Below are positions 28,203-35,110 of a DNA stretch of 64,000 bases, one piece after another (the first letter of the stretch is position 1; every line of letters begins with the position of its first letter). This DNA comes from Streptomyces cellulosae. Its GTDB lineage: Bacteria; Actinomycetota; Actinomycetes; Streptomycetales; Streptomycetaceae. A program made the position numbers and the translations under genes. The stretch covers positions 42,676-106,675 of the forward strand of contig NZ_JOEV01000040.1 of assembly GCF_000721105.1 (NCBI RefSeq). Direction: 5' to 3'. The notes beneath the pieces are model-generated. The model was given only the letters and a program-made list of their open reading frames with translations. It did no database searches and had not been told where the DNA came from.

Positions 28203-28877
28203 ATGTCTCGATATCGCAGTGGCTCCAACTCCGCGGGCACGGTCATCGCCGTCGTCGCGGACATCATGGCAGTCATCCTCGGACTGTGGATCCTGATGTA
28301 CCTCCTGGACGCCAACCGGGCCAACGACCTGGTCCAGTTCGTCCACCACGCGGCCAACTGGCTCGCCGGCTGGTCACGCGACCTCTTCACCTTCGACGAG
28401 GCCTGGGCGCGAGTCGTCGCGGGCTACGGCCTGGCCGCGGTCGTCTACCTCTTCATCGGCCACGCGATCGCCAACCGCGTCCACCGGACCCCACCACCCA
28501 CGACACAGCCAACCCGCTCGCCGGCTGGTCACGCGACCCGGGGGTCCGGGGGGAACCCCCGGAGAGCACAGCACCTTCGACGAGGCCTGGGCGCGAGTCG
28601 TCGCGGGCTACGGCCTGGCCGCGGTCGTCTACCTCTTCATCGGCCACGCGATCGCCAACCGCGTCCACCGCAGCCCGATCGCCCCCACCCCCGGACCCAC
28701 CACCGCCGGTTCGGTCAGTCGCAGCAGTCCGGGTCCAGGCCCCTGGGCAGTCGGGCGCCGCTGAAGACCGAGCAGGTCGCCTCGTCGCCGCCCAGTGCGG
28801 CGACGGCGAGGAGGAGTGAGCCGGCCGTCCAGGTGGTCAGTTCGCGGGGCCAGACGGCCTTGTCGTCGAAGACGTAG
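28203..28877 (+). CDS. Small membrane protein gene with internal duplication and altered C-terminus
   Basis: The start codes for MSRYRSGSNSAGTVIAVVAD. It has a first helix (VIAVVADIMAVILGLWILMYLL), an amphipathic stretch, and a second helix (VVAGYGLAAVVYLFIGHAIA) ending in NRVHR. The natural gene probably ended there, near residue 97. After this point the DNA holds a second, frame-shifted copy of the last 120 bp, so the remaining ~125 residues (RRGLGASRRGLRPGRGRLPL and on) are translated out of frame and look non-native. The last ~160 bp overlap the convergent toroid gene. The first helix pair is credible and the C-terminus is not. Function unknown. Confidence 0.6.
   Translation: MSRYRSGSNSAGTVIAVVADIMAVILGLWILMYLLDANRANDLVQFVHHAANWLAGWSRDLFTFDEAWARVVAGYGLAAVVYLFIGHAIANRVHRTPPPTTQPTRSPAGHATRGSGGNPRRAQHLRRGLGASRRGLRPGRGRLPLHRPRDRQPRPPQPDRPHPRTHHRRFGQSQQSGSRPLGSRAPLKTEQVASSPPSAATARRSEPAVQVVSSRGQTALSSKT
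28361..28670. repeat. Direct duplication carrying a palindromic insert
   Basis: 28388-28486 is identical to 28572-28670 (99 bp) and 28361-28383 is identical to 28516-28538 (23 bp). Between these blocks the first copy has 4 bp (TCTT), while the second has a 33-bp segment (28539-28571) that contains the palindrome GGGGGTTC/GAACCCCC-like arms. The perfect identity argues for a recent event or gene conversion. Confidence 0.9.
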
Positions 28878-29785
28878 CCCGTCCAGTACAGGCCGGACTC
28901 GGCGTCGCGCAGGTGCTGGATGGACTGGAGGATCTCCAGGGCCCGGTCGGACTCGCCCATCGCCCAGAGTGCGAGGGCGAGTTCGGCGGACTCGCCACCG
29001 GTGACCCACGGGTTGGGGACGACGCAGCGCACCCCGAGGTCCGGGACCACGAAACGGCCCCAGCCCTCCTCGATACGGGACTTGGCTTCGGCGTCGGTCA
29101 GGGCACCGCCCAGGACCGGGTAGTACCAGTCCATCGAATAGCGGTCCTTGTCGAGGAACCGTTCCGGATGCCGGCGGATCGCGTGCCGGAGCGCCCCCAC
29201 CGCCAACTCCCAGTCGGGCTGCGGCTCTTCACGCTGTTCGGCGATGGCGAGCGCGCAGCGCAGCGCGTGGTGGATCGAGGAGGAGCCGGTCAGCAGCGCG
29301 TCCGCGACGGGCGTGCCGTCGTCCTCGCGCTTCCAGCCGATCTGGCCGCCGGGCTGCTGGAGGCGCAGTACGCACTCGATCGCCGCGTAGACGGTCGGCC
29401 ACAGGCGGTCGAGGAACGTGTCGTCGCCCGTCGACAGATAGTGGTGCCAGACGCCCACGGCTATGTAGGCGACGAAGTTCGTCTCCCGGCCCCGGTCGGT
29501 GACGTCCGCGAAGTCGCCGTCGCGGTAGGCCGCGTACCAGGAGCCGTCCTCGTTCTGGTGTCGCGCCAGCCAGTTGTACGCCCGCGCGGCGGCCTCGTGC
29601 TCGCCGGCCGCGTCCAGCGCCATCGCCGCCTCGGTGTGGTCCCACGGGTCGAGGTGGTGCCCGCGGAACCACGGGATCGCCCCGTCCTCCCGCTGCACGG
29701 CGAGGATGCCGGCGACGGTCGCGGCAGCCTGCTCGGCGGTGAGGACCCCGGGCAGGACGAGGTGTTCTGTCCGGGGGGTGGTCAC
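28715..29785 (-). CDS. Prenyltransferase/squalene-oxidase-like alpha/alpha toroid protein
   Basis: The 356-residue protein is soluble and helical with repeated QREDGAIPWF, HQNEDGSWYAAY and QQPGGQIGWK turns that are characteristic of alpha/alpha toroids (terpene cyclase, prenyltransferase or glycosidase-like). The central block includes TNFVAYIAVGVWHHYLSTGD and YSMDWYYPVLGGALTDAEA. There is no DxDD cyclase motif, so terpene cyclisation is unlikely. The fold also fits glycoside hydrolases or glycan-processing enzymes. The GTG start overlaps the methyltransferase stop (GTGA). It is third in an operon with a glycosyltransferase and methyltransferase next to a KstR-like regulator. It may work on a glycan or glycolipid, but the role is not known. 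Confidence 0.85.
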   Translation of the reverse strand: MTTPRTEHLVLPGVLTAEQAAATVAGILAVQREDGAIPWFRGHHLDPWDHTEAAMALDAAGEHEAAARAYNWLARHQNEDGSWYAAYRDGDFADVTDRGRETNFVAYIAVGVWHHYLSTGDDTFLDRLWPTVYAAIECVLRLQQPGGQIGWKREDDGTPVADALLTGSSSIHHALRCALAIAEQREEPQPDWELAVGALRHAIRRHPERFLDKDRYSMDWYYPVLGGALTDAEAKSRIEEGWGRFVVPDLGVRCVVPNPWVTGGESAELALALWAMGESDRALEILQSIQHLRDAESGLYWTGYVFDDKAVWPRELTTWTAGSLLLAVAALGGDEATCSVFSGARLPRGLDPDCCD

Positions 29786-30516
29786 CGCGCGTCCACCGCC
29801 GGCAGGTGCGGCTTGGTCGCGTACGCCACGAAACTCTTGCCGATCAGCGGGTTCAGCGCCTGTTCGGCGACCCGGGTGGCCAGCGGTTTCTTCATGATGT
29901 CCCAGACCAGCAGCTTGTGGTACGCCCGCACCGGCAGCGCCTTGTCGTTGTCGACGCCGAACGCGCACTTGAGCCACCAGTACGGGGAGTGCAGCGCGTG
30001 CGCGTGGTGTGTGCCGTACGGCTTGAGGCCGGCCTCGCGGATCCTCGCCAGCAACTGGTCCGCCTTGTAGATGCGGATGTGGCCGCCCTCGACCTCGTGG
30101 TAGGCGTCGGACAGTGTCCAGCAGACCTTCTCGGGTCCGTAGCGCGGGACGGTGATCGCGATCCGGCCGCCGGGCTTCAACACCCGTACCATCTCGGCGA
30201 GTACGCCCTTGTCGTCCGGTATGTGCTCCATCACCTCGGAGATGATGACGACGTCGAAGGACTCGTCGGGGAAGGGCAGCGCCAGGGCGTCACCCTCCAT
30301 CGCCGTGGCGGTCGCGCCCTCGGGGGCCTCCCCCGCCTCCTTCATCGCCGCGAACCACTTCGCGACCTCGCGGATCTCCTCGCCGTTCTGGTCAAGGGCC
30401 ACGACCTGGGCACCCCGTCGATAGCACTCGAACGCGTGCCGTCCGGCACCGCAGCCGAGGTCCAGGACACGGTCGCCCGGGGCGAGCGGGAACCGGGAGA
30501 AGTCGACGGTCAGCAC
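29782..30516 (-). CDS. Class I SAM-dependent methyltransferase (Methyltransf_11)
   Basis: The 244-residue protein starts at GTG. SAM motifs are DRVLDLGCGAGRHAFECYRR, VVALDQNGEEI and GDALALPFPDESFDVVIISE, with EMVRVLKPGGRIAITVP downstream. The C-terminal half is unusually long (YHKLLVWDIMKKPLATRVAE) and aromatic-rich, typical of methyltransferases that act on lipid-linked or glycosylated substrates. Its start overlaps the glycosyltransferase stop by 7 nt and its stop overlaps the toroid gene start by 4 nt. Confidence 0.9.
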   Translation of the reverse strand: MLTVDFSRFPLAPGDRVLDLGCGAGRHAFECYRRGAQVVALDQNGEEIREVAKWFAAMKEAGEAPEGATATAMEGDALALPFPDESFDVVIISEVMEHIPDDKGVLAEMVRVLKPGGRIAITVPRYGPEKVCWTLSDAYHEVEGGHIRIYKADQLLARIREAGLKPYGTHHAHALHSPYWWLKCAFGVDNDKALPVRAYHKLLVWDIMKKPLATRVAEQALNPLIGKSFVAYATKPHLPAVDAR

Positions 30517-31940
30517 GTAGCCCTGCTTTCGCGATCGGATACAACGTCAGCTACCACGTCAGCGCCTTCCACGGCCGCGGAACGGCCTGGAGGCGGAGGC
30601 TGGGGCACGGAGCGGCCGCCTCGGGCGGTGCCCGCCGCGGAGCGGGCCATCGCCGCGCGGTACCGGGCCACCGTGCCCTCGGCGGCCTTCGCCCAGGTGA
30701 AGCGGGCCAGTACCCGCTCCCGTCCGGCCGCACCGAGTCGCGCGCGCAGCTCCGGGTCGCCCAGGAGCCGGCTCAGACCGGCGGCCAGCGCGCCCGCGTC
30801 GCCCGGGGGCACCGCGACGCACGTCTGTCCGTCCGGGCCGGCGACCTCGGGGATCGCGCCGCCGGTCGTGGCCAGCAGCGGGGTGCCCGTCGCCATGGCC
30901 TCCGCGGCCGGCAGGGAGAAGCCCTCGTACAGCGACGGCACGCACGCGACCTCGGCCGAGCGGACCAGGTCGACGAGTTCGGCGTCGGAGATGCCCTTGA
31001 CGAAGTCGACGGCGCCTTCGAGGCCGTACCGCTCGACCGCCTGGGCGACCGGCCCCTCGGTGGGCCGCTTGCCGACGACGACGAGATGGGCGTCGGGCCG
31101 CTCGGTGCGCACCTTGGCGAGCGCCTCGACGAGGAAGACCAGGCCCTTGAGCGGTACGTCCGCGCTGGACGTCGTCACGATCCGCCCCGGCACGACGGGC
31201 ACCGAGGGGTCGGGCGAGAAGAGGTCAGTGTCGGCGCCGATGTGGACGACGTGGATACGGTCCTGACGCACACCCAGGTGGTCGATGATCTCCTGGCGGG
31301 AGGTGCCGGAGACGGTGAGCACGGACGGCAGGCGGCGGGCGACGCGCTTCTGCATACGGGTGAAGGCGTACCAGCGGCGTATGGAGAACCCGCGCCGCAG
31401 TCCCTGCGCCGCGTCCAGCTCCAACTGCCGGTCCACGGTGATGGGGTGGTGGATGGTGGTGACGAGCGGGGCTCCGACGTCGCCCAACAGGCCGTACCCG
31501 AGCGTCTGGTTGTCGTGGACGACGTCGAACTCACCGCGCCGGGCGCGCAGATGGCGGCGGGCGCGGAGGGAGAAGGTCAGCGGTTCGGGGAACCCGCCGG
31601 TCCACATCGTGGCGACTTCCAGCGCGTCGATCCAGTCGCGGTACTCGTCGCGCCCCGGGGTGCGAAAGGGGTCCGGCTGGCGGTAGAGGTCCAGGCTCGG
31701 CAGCTCGGTGAGGGTGAGGCGGTCGTCGTGGCCCTCGTCGAGGACGGGGTACGGCTGCGAGCCGATGACCTCGACGCGGTGGCCGAGGCGGGCCAACTCG
31801 CGCGAGAGGTGCCGTACATAGACGCCCTGACCCCCGCAGAACGGGTTCCCCTTGTAGGTGAGGAGTGCGATGTTGAGCGGTCGCTCGCCGTCCGCTGCGA
31901 GGTCATCTGGGAACCCCGCCTGACTGGCCTCAGCGGTCAC
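30510..31940 (-). CDS. Glycosyltransferase family 4
   Basis: The protein has 476 residues with a GTG start. The N-terminal GT-B Rossmann domain begins LNIALLTYKGNPFCGGQGVY then VRHLSRELARLGHRVEVIG. The C-terminal domain has the nucleotide-sugar signature EVACVPSLYEGFSLPAAEAM followed by ATGTPLLATTGGAIPEV, which holds the E-x7-E motif. A 40-residue tail is Pro/Arg/Ser rich. It should transfer a sugar, from an NDP- or GDP-donor, to a lipid or polymer acceptor in the cytosol. It leads an operon divergent from kstR. The intergenic KstR site (31995) may therefore regulate both. Confidence 0.92.
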   Translation of the reverse strand: MTAEASQAGFPDDLAADGERPLNIALLTYKGNPFCGGQGVYVRHLSRELARLGHRVEVIGSQPYPVLDEGHDDRLTLTELPSLDLYRQPDPFRTPGRDEYRDWIDALEVATMWTGGFPEPLTFSLRARRHLRARRGEFDVVHDNQTLGYGLLGDVGAPLVTTIHHPITVDRQLELDAAQGLRRGFSIRRWYAFTRMQKRVARRLPSVLTVSGTSRQEIIDHLGVRQDRIHVVHIGADTDLFSPDPSVPVVPGRIVTTSSADVPLKGLVFLVEALAKVRTERPDAHLVVVGKRPTEGPVAQAVERYGLEGAVDFVKGISDAELVDLVRSAEVACVPSLYEGFSLPAAEAMATGTPLLATTGGAIPEVAGPDGQTCVAVPPGDAGALAAGLSRLLGDPELRARLGAAGRERVLARFTWAKAAEGTVARYRAAMARSAAGTARGGRSVPQPPPPGRSAAVEGADVVADVVSDRESRATC

Positions 31941-31994
31941 TCCGGGCCCCCTTCTGCCTGCACTGTCCCGCGAGACTACGACGGGACGCTAATC

Positions 31995-32008
31995 TAGAAC
32001 AAGTTGCA
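31995..32008. promoter_or_regulatory. KstR-like operator between glycosyltransferase and kstR
   Basis: TAGAACAAGTTGCA fits TnnAACnnGTTnnA at all fixed positions and is flanked by C and G to form CTAGAACAAGTTGCAG. It lies 55 bp before the glycosyltransferase start and 143 bp before kstR, and is probably an autoregulatory site. A further inverted repeat, GACTT-N7-AAGTC, begins next to it at 32009. Confidence 0.7.
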
Positions 32009-32150
32009 GACTTGATCGTTAAGTCGGCTCCGAATCTACCGGCTGGTAGGGGCGCTGTGAGCAGTGGATCAGGTGATTCACGCCACGACGGACGCCACCT
32101 GTCATGCCGGGCGATCACCGAGCCTCACCGAGTGTCACGGAACGGGACCC

Positions 32151-32768
32151 ATGCCTGCGGAAGCCAAGGCGAACAAGGCGCTGTCCTCGCCCCTCACCGA
32201 GCGGCAGGAGGCACGCCGCCGCCGCATCCTGCACTCCAGCGCGCAGTTGGCGAGCCGGGGCGGCTTCGACGCGGTGCAGATGCGCGAGGTCGCGGAGTCC
32301 TCGCAGGTGGCACTCGGCACGCTGTACCGCTACTTCCCGTCCAAGGTGCATCTGCTGGTGGCCACGATGCAGGACCAGTTGGAGCACATGCACGGCACAC
32401 TGCGGAAGAAGCCGCCGACGGGCGACACGGCGGCCCAGCGGGTGGCGGAGACGTTGATGCGGGCGTTCCGGGCGTTGCAGCGCGAGCCGCATCTGGCCGA
32501 CGCGATGGTCCGCGCGCTCACGTTCGCCGACCGCAGCGTCAGCCCCGAGGTGGACCAGGTCTCCCGTCAGACCACGGCGATCATCCTGGACGCGATGGGC
32601 CTGGAGAACCCGACCCAGGACCAGCTCTCGGCGGTCCGCGTCATCGAGCACACCTGGCACTCGGCACTGGTCACCTGGCTGTCGGGCCGCGCCTCCATCG
32701 CTCAGGTGAAGATCGACATCGAGACGGTGTGCCGGCTGATCGACCTGACGGACCCGGACCGGACCTGA
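32151..32768 (+). CDS. kstR: TetR-family regulator, KstR-like steroid-catabolism repressor
   Basis: The 205-residue protein has an N-terminal TetR helix-turn-helix: RRRRILHSSAQLASRGGFDA, VQMREVAESSQVALGTLYRY, FPSKVHLLVATMQDQLEHM. The stretch LGTLYRYFPSKVHLLV is nearly identical to mycobacterial KstR, and the C-terminal ligand domain shares AMVRALTFADRSVSPEVDQV and the later HTWHSALVTWLSGRAS. In mycobacteria KstR is relieved by 3-oxo-steroid acids or acyl-CoAs and represses the cholesterol genes. The ATG was preferred over a GTG at 32064 because residues before it are not conserved. The last codons (LTDPDRT) lie in the first unit of a 39-bp repeat array. Confidence 0.88.
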   Translation: MPAEAKANKALSSPLTERQEARRRRILHSSAQLASRGGFDAVQMREVAESSQVALGTLYRYFPSKVHLLVATMQDQLEHMHGTLRKKPPTGDTAAQRVAETLMRAFRALQREPHLADAMVRALTFADRSVSPEVDQVSRQTTAIILDAMGLENPTQDQLSAVRVIEHTWHSALVTWLSGRASIAQVKIDIETVCRLIDLTDPDRT

Positions 32769-32912
32769 GCGCGCAAGGAACCCCTGACGGACCCGGACCG
32801 GACCTGAGCGCGCAAGGAACCCCTGACGGACCCGGACCGGACCTGAGCGCCCGAGGAACCCCAGACGGACCCGGACCGGACCTGAGCGCGCGAGGAACCC
32901 CAGACGGACTCG
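32745..32912. repeat. 39-bp tandem repeats at the 3' end of kstR
   Basis: Four units start at 32745, 32784, 32823 and 32862, each beginning CTGACGGACCCGGACCGGAC or a one-base variant, plus a partial fifth. The first contains the last codons and stop of kstR. Read from the minus strand, an ATG at 32923 opens a 73-codon frame made mostly of 13-residue repeats (RSGSVRGSLRAQV), which lies directly downstream of the TPP riboswitch. No gene is confirmed here. Confidence 0.9.
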
Positions 32913-32929
32913 GATCGGAGCATGCGAAG

Positions 32930-33063
32930 GACCTACGAGACGGGTTCCCTTCGCCGGTATTACCCGGGTCAGGTCCAGGGGTCGCCTTCCGGCCCTACTA
33001 CTGCCTTCCGGCCTCTCAGCCCGACCGTCGACGTCGGCAACGGCGGATGCCTCAGCGTCTCGC
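32930..33063 (-). promoter_or_regulatory. Orphan TPP (thiamine pyrophosphate) riboswitch
   Basis: On the minus strand the aptamer has P1 (CGAGACG with CGTCTCG, 7 bp), the pyrimidine-side segment GAGGCATCC, hairpin CCGAC/GTCGG, the invariant CTGAGAG, a variable P3a arm (GGCCGGAAGG...), ACCTGA, CGGGTAATACCGG and the 3' GCGAAGGGAA. These are the class-defining conserved elements of the THI element. A promoter-like TTTTGT/TAGTAT with a 16-bp gap is upstream (33123-33150). No thi gene lies downstream on this strand; the transcript would instead run into the 39-bp repeats and be antisense to the end of kstR. Confidence 0.9.
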
Positions 33064-33167
33064 CAAAGTCGGCTACTCCGGTCGGACTCCCTCACTCGTC
33101 CCGTAGGCCACTTCCCATACTAGAACTTTTTTGCGGGTACAAAACCCCCTGAACCATGATTTTTCCT

Positions 33168-33190
33168 CTCCCGGGAGTATCGCCCGGGAG
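33168..33190 (-). terminator. Hairpin after the ferredoxin gene
   Basis: CTCCCGGG and CCCGGGAG pair over 8 bp around a 7-nt loop, 6 bp beyond the ferredoxin stop codon. It may separate the ferredoxin transcript from the TPP riboswitch transcript. Confidence 0.65.
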
Positions 33191-33195
33191 TTCCC

Positions 33196-33468
33196 CTACT
33201 CCTCCGGCGGGAACACCGGCTCCCCGCTCCCCAGCAGCCGGATCATGATGGCCTCCACCGGGCAGGCCTCCGCCGCCGCGAGCACCTTCTCGTTGGCGTC
33301 GGTCTCCGGCACGACCGGGTGGGACTGGCGTCCCGTGTCGAGGCGGAAGCCGTCGGGGGCGTGGTGGACGCAGCTCGCGGAGCCGATGCACAGGGAGCGG
33401 TCGACCTCGACCTGCCAGCGGTCGCCCGCCCCCACGCTCGAATCCGCTCGCGCGGGAGGTACCCCCAT
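33196..33468 (-). CDS. 3Fe-4S ferredoxin (P450 redox partner type)
   Basis: The 90-residue protein has the three-cysteine pattern of bacterial [3Fe-4S] ferredoxins: VDRSLCIGSASCVHHAPDGF (two Cys, five residues apart) and AAEACPVEAIMIRLLGSG (third Cys before Pro). Such ferredoxins donate electrons to P450s. Here the CYP125-like gene 17 kb away is a candidate partner. The ATG is 4 bp after the aldehyde dehydrogenase stop, with GGGAGG upstream, so the genes are coupled. The first ~13 residues (MGVPPARADSSVG) come from a degenerate dispersed repeat, which probably replaced the ancestral N-terminus. Confidence 0.88.
   Translation of the reverse strand: MGVPPARADSSVGAGDRWQVEVDRSLCIGSASCVHHAPDGFRLDTGRQSHPVVPETDANEKVLAAAEACPVEAIMIRLLGSGEPVFPPEE
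33431..33468. repeat. Degenerate copy of the dispersed repeat at ferredoxin start
   Basis: Read on the minus strand it starts ATGGGGGTACCTCCCGCGCG and continues AGCGGATTCGAGCGTGGGGG, and so matches the 15755 element with several substitutions. It forms the start codon and the first codons of the ferredoxin. Confidence 0.55.
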
Positions 33469-33472
33469 CCCG

Positions 33473-34930
33473 TCAGCCCTCCCAGCCCGCCGGGAGGTGG
33501 ATCATCTTGTGCTCCAGGTACTCGCCGTACCCCTCGGGCCCGAACTCCCGCCCCAGTCCGGAGTCCTTGTAGCCGCCGAACGGGCCGAGCATGTCGAGGC
33601 TGAAGGTGTTCACCGAGTACGTGCCGGTCCGCACCCGCTTCGCCACGTCGATGCCCCGCTCGACGTCGGCGGTCCACACGCTTCCGCTGAGGCCGTAGTC
33701 GGAGTCGTTGGCGATCTTCACGGCCTCGGACTCGTCGCCGTAGGGCAGCAGGCAGATCACCGGGCCGAAGATCTCCTCGCGGGCGATGCGCATCGAGTTG
33801 TCGACGTCGCCGAAGAGCGTCGGCTCGACGTACCAGCCCTTGTCGAGGCCCGGCGGGCGCCCGCCGCCGGTGAGGATCTTCGCGCCCTCCTCCTGGCCGA
33901 TGCGGATGTAGTCGAGGTTGCGCCGCTGCTGCCGCTCGGCCACCAGCGGGCCCACCTGGGTCGCCGGGTCCAGCGGGTCGCCGACCACCAGCGCGCCGGC
34001 CGCCGCCGCGAGGGCCTCGGCGAACTCGTCGTAGCGGGAGCGCGGCAGCAGGATGCGGGTCTGGGCGACGCACGCCTGTCCGTTGTTCATCCAGGCCGAC
34101 GGGACGATCCCGGCGACCGCCGTCTCCACGTCCGCGTCCGGCAGCACCACCGCCGCCGACTTGCCGCCCAGCTCCAGGGTGACCCGGGTCAGATTGCGGG
34201 AGGCGACCTCCATCACGCGCTTGCCGGCCGCCACCGACCCCGTGAAGGAGACCTTGTCCACGCCCGGGTGCCCGACCAGGTACTCGCTGACCTCGCGGTC
34301 GGCCGGGAGGATGGAGAGCACGCCCTCCGGCAGCCCGGCCTCGCGGGTGATGTCGGCCAGGATGTACGCGTCCAGCGGCGACTCCGGCGACGGCTTGAGC
34401 ACCACCGTGCAGCCGGTGAGCAGCGCGGGCGCGAGCTTGGCGGCGGCCACGAACTGCGGGACGTTCCAGGGGACGACGGCCGCGACGACCCCCACCGGCT
34501 CGCGCCGCACGAGGATGCGGCCGAGGACGCCGTCGCGCGTCTCCTCGTACGTGAAGTTCCGGGCGACCGTGATCGCCGAGTCCCACACCATCATCGCGCC
34601 GAGCGCCTGGGCGAGGACGCTCCAGGAGTACGGCGACCCGTTCTCGGAGGAGATCACGCGGGCGATCTCCTCGTGCCGGACGGCGATCGCGTCCTTGATC
34701 CGGGTGACGACCTCGATCCGCTCCTCGAGCGACATCCGCGGCCAGGGCCCCTCATCGAAGGCGGCCCGCGCGACGGCGACAGCCCGGTCGACGTCGGCCG
34801 TCGAGGCGTGCGGCACGCGTCCGATGACCTCTTCCGTGTGCGGCGAGACCACCTCGATGACCTCCGCACCCAAGGGGTCGGTCAACTCCCCGCCGATGAA
34901 CAGCTGTCCGTGTTCCACGAGCTCGGCCAT
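33473..34930 (-). CDS. Aldehyde dehydrogenase
   Basis: The 485-residue NAD(P)-dependent aldehyde dehydrogenase begins after GGGGAGG. It contains PWNVPQFVAAAKLAPALLTG, VSFTGSVAAGKRVMEVASRN, the catalytic Glu in VTLELGGKSAAVVLPDADV, the catalytic Cys in MNNGQACVAQTRI and EEIFGPVICLLPYGDE. It oxidises an aldehyde to an acid. The substrate is unknown, but the operon with a 3Fe-4S ferredoxin and the KstR-like and CTGAC palindromes upstream make a steroid or lipid aldehyde plausible. Confidence 0.92.
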   Translation of the reverse strand: MAELVEHGQLFIGGELTDPLGAEVIEVVSPHTEEVIGRVPHASTADVDRAVAVARAAFDEGPWPRMSLEERIEVVTRIKDAIAVRHEEIARVISSENGSPYSWSVLAQALGAMMVWDSAITVARNFTYEETRDGVLGRILVRREPVGVVAAVVPWNVPQFVAAAKLAPALLTGCTVVLKPSPESPLDAYILADITREAGLPEGVLSILPADREVSEYLVGHPGVDKVSFTGSVAAGKRVMEVASRNLTRVTLELGGKSAAVVLPDADVETAVAGIVPSAWMNNGQACVAQTRILLPRSRYDEFAEALAAAAGALVVGDPLDPATQVGPLVAERQQRRNLDYIRIGQEEGAKILTGGGRPPGLDKGWYVEPTLFGDVDNSMRIAREEIFGPVICLLPYGDESEAVKIANDSDYGLSGSVWTADVERGIDVAKRVRTGTYSVNTFSLDMLGPFGGYKDSGLGREFGPEGYGEYLEHKMIHLPAGWEG

Positions 34931-34958
34931 GGCGACTGCCTCCCCGGAGCGACTGTCT

Positions 34959-34973
34959 CTGACGGTTCATCAG
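34959..34973. promoter_or_regulatory. Inverted repeat CTGAC-N5-ATCAG upstream of aldehyde dehydrogenase
   Basis: CTGACGGTTCATCAG has one mismatch between its arms and lies 29 bp before the ATG. It is the third member of the CTGAC-N5-RTCAG set in this window. Confidence 0.5.
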
Positions 34974-34978
34974 ATAGG

Positions 34979-34996
34979 GAACTGATACCAGTTCTA
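34979..34996. promoter_or_regulatory. KstR-like palindrome in the ALDH/MBL spacer
   Basis: GAACTG-ATAC-CAGTTC is a perfect 6-bp inverted repeat. Within it and to its right TGATACCAGTTCTA fits the KstR consensus at all fixed bases except one (TAC for AAC). It lies between the divergent aldehyde dehydrogenase and MBL genes. Confidence 0.5.
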
Positions 34997-35051
34997 CCCG
35001 GAGGAGTCCACGGGCGGGACGCCGGAGGGAAAGGTCGCCCCGGACTCCCAT

Positions 35052-35065
35052 CGAAACGCGTTCTA
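35052..35065. promoter_or_regulatory. KstR-like operator upstream of MBL gene
   Basis: CGAAACGCGTTCTA fits TnnAACnnGTTnnA with only the first T replaced. It lies 46 bp before the MBL-fold start codon. Confidence 0.6.
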
Positions 35066-35110
35066 GTTATACTCGGCTGGCGTGGCCGGACCGCGGCGAT
35101 TGGGGAGCCC

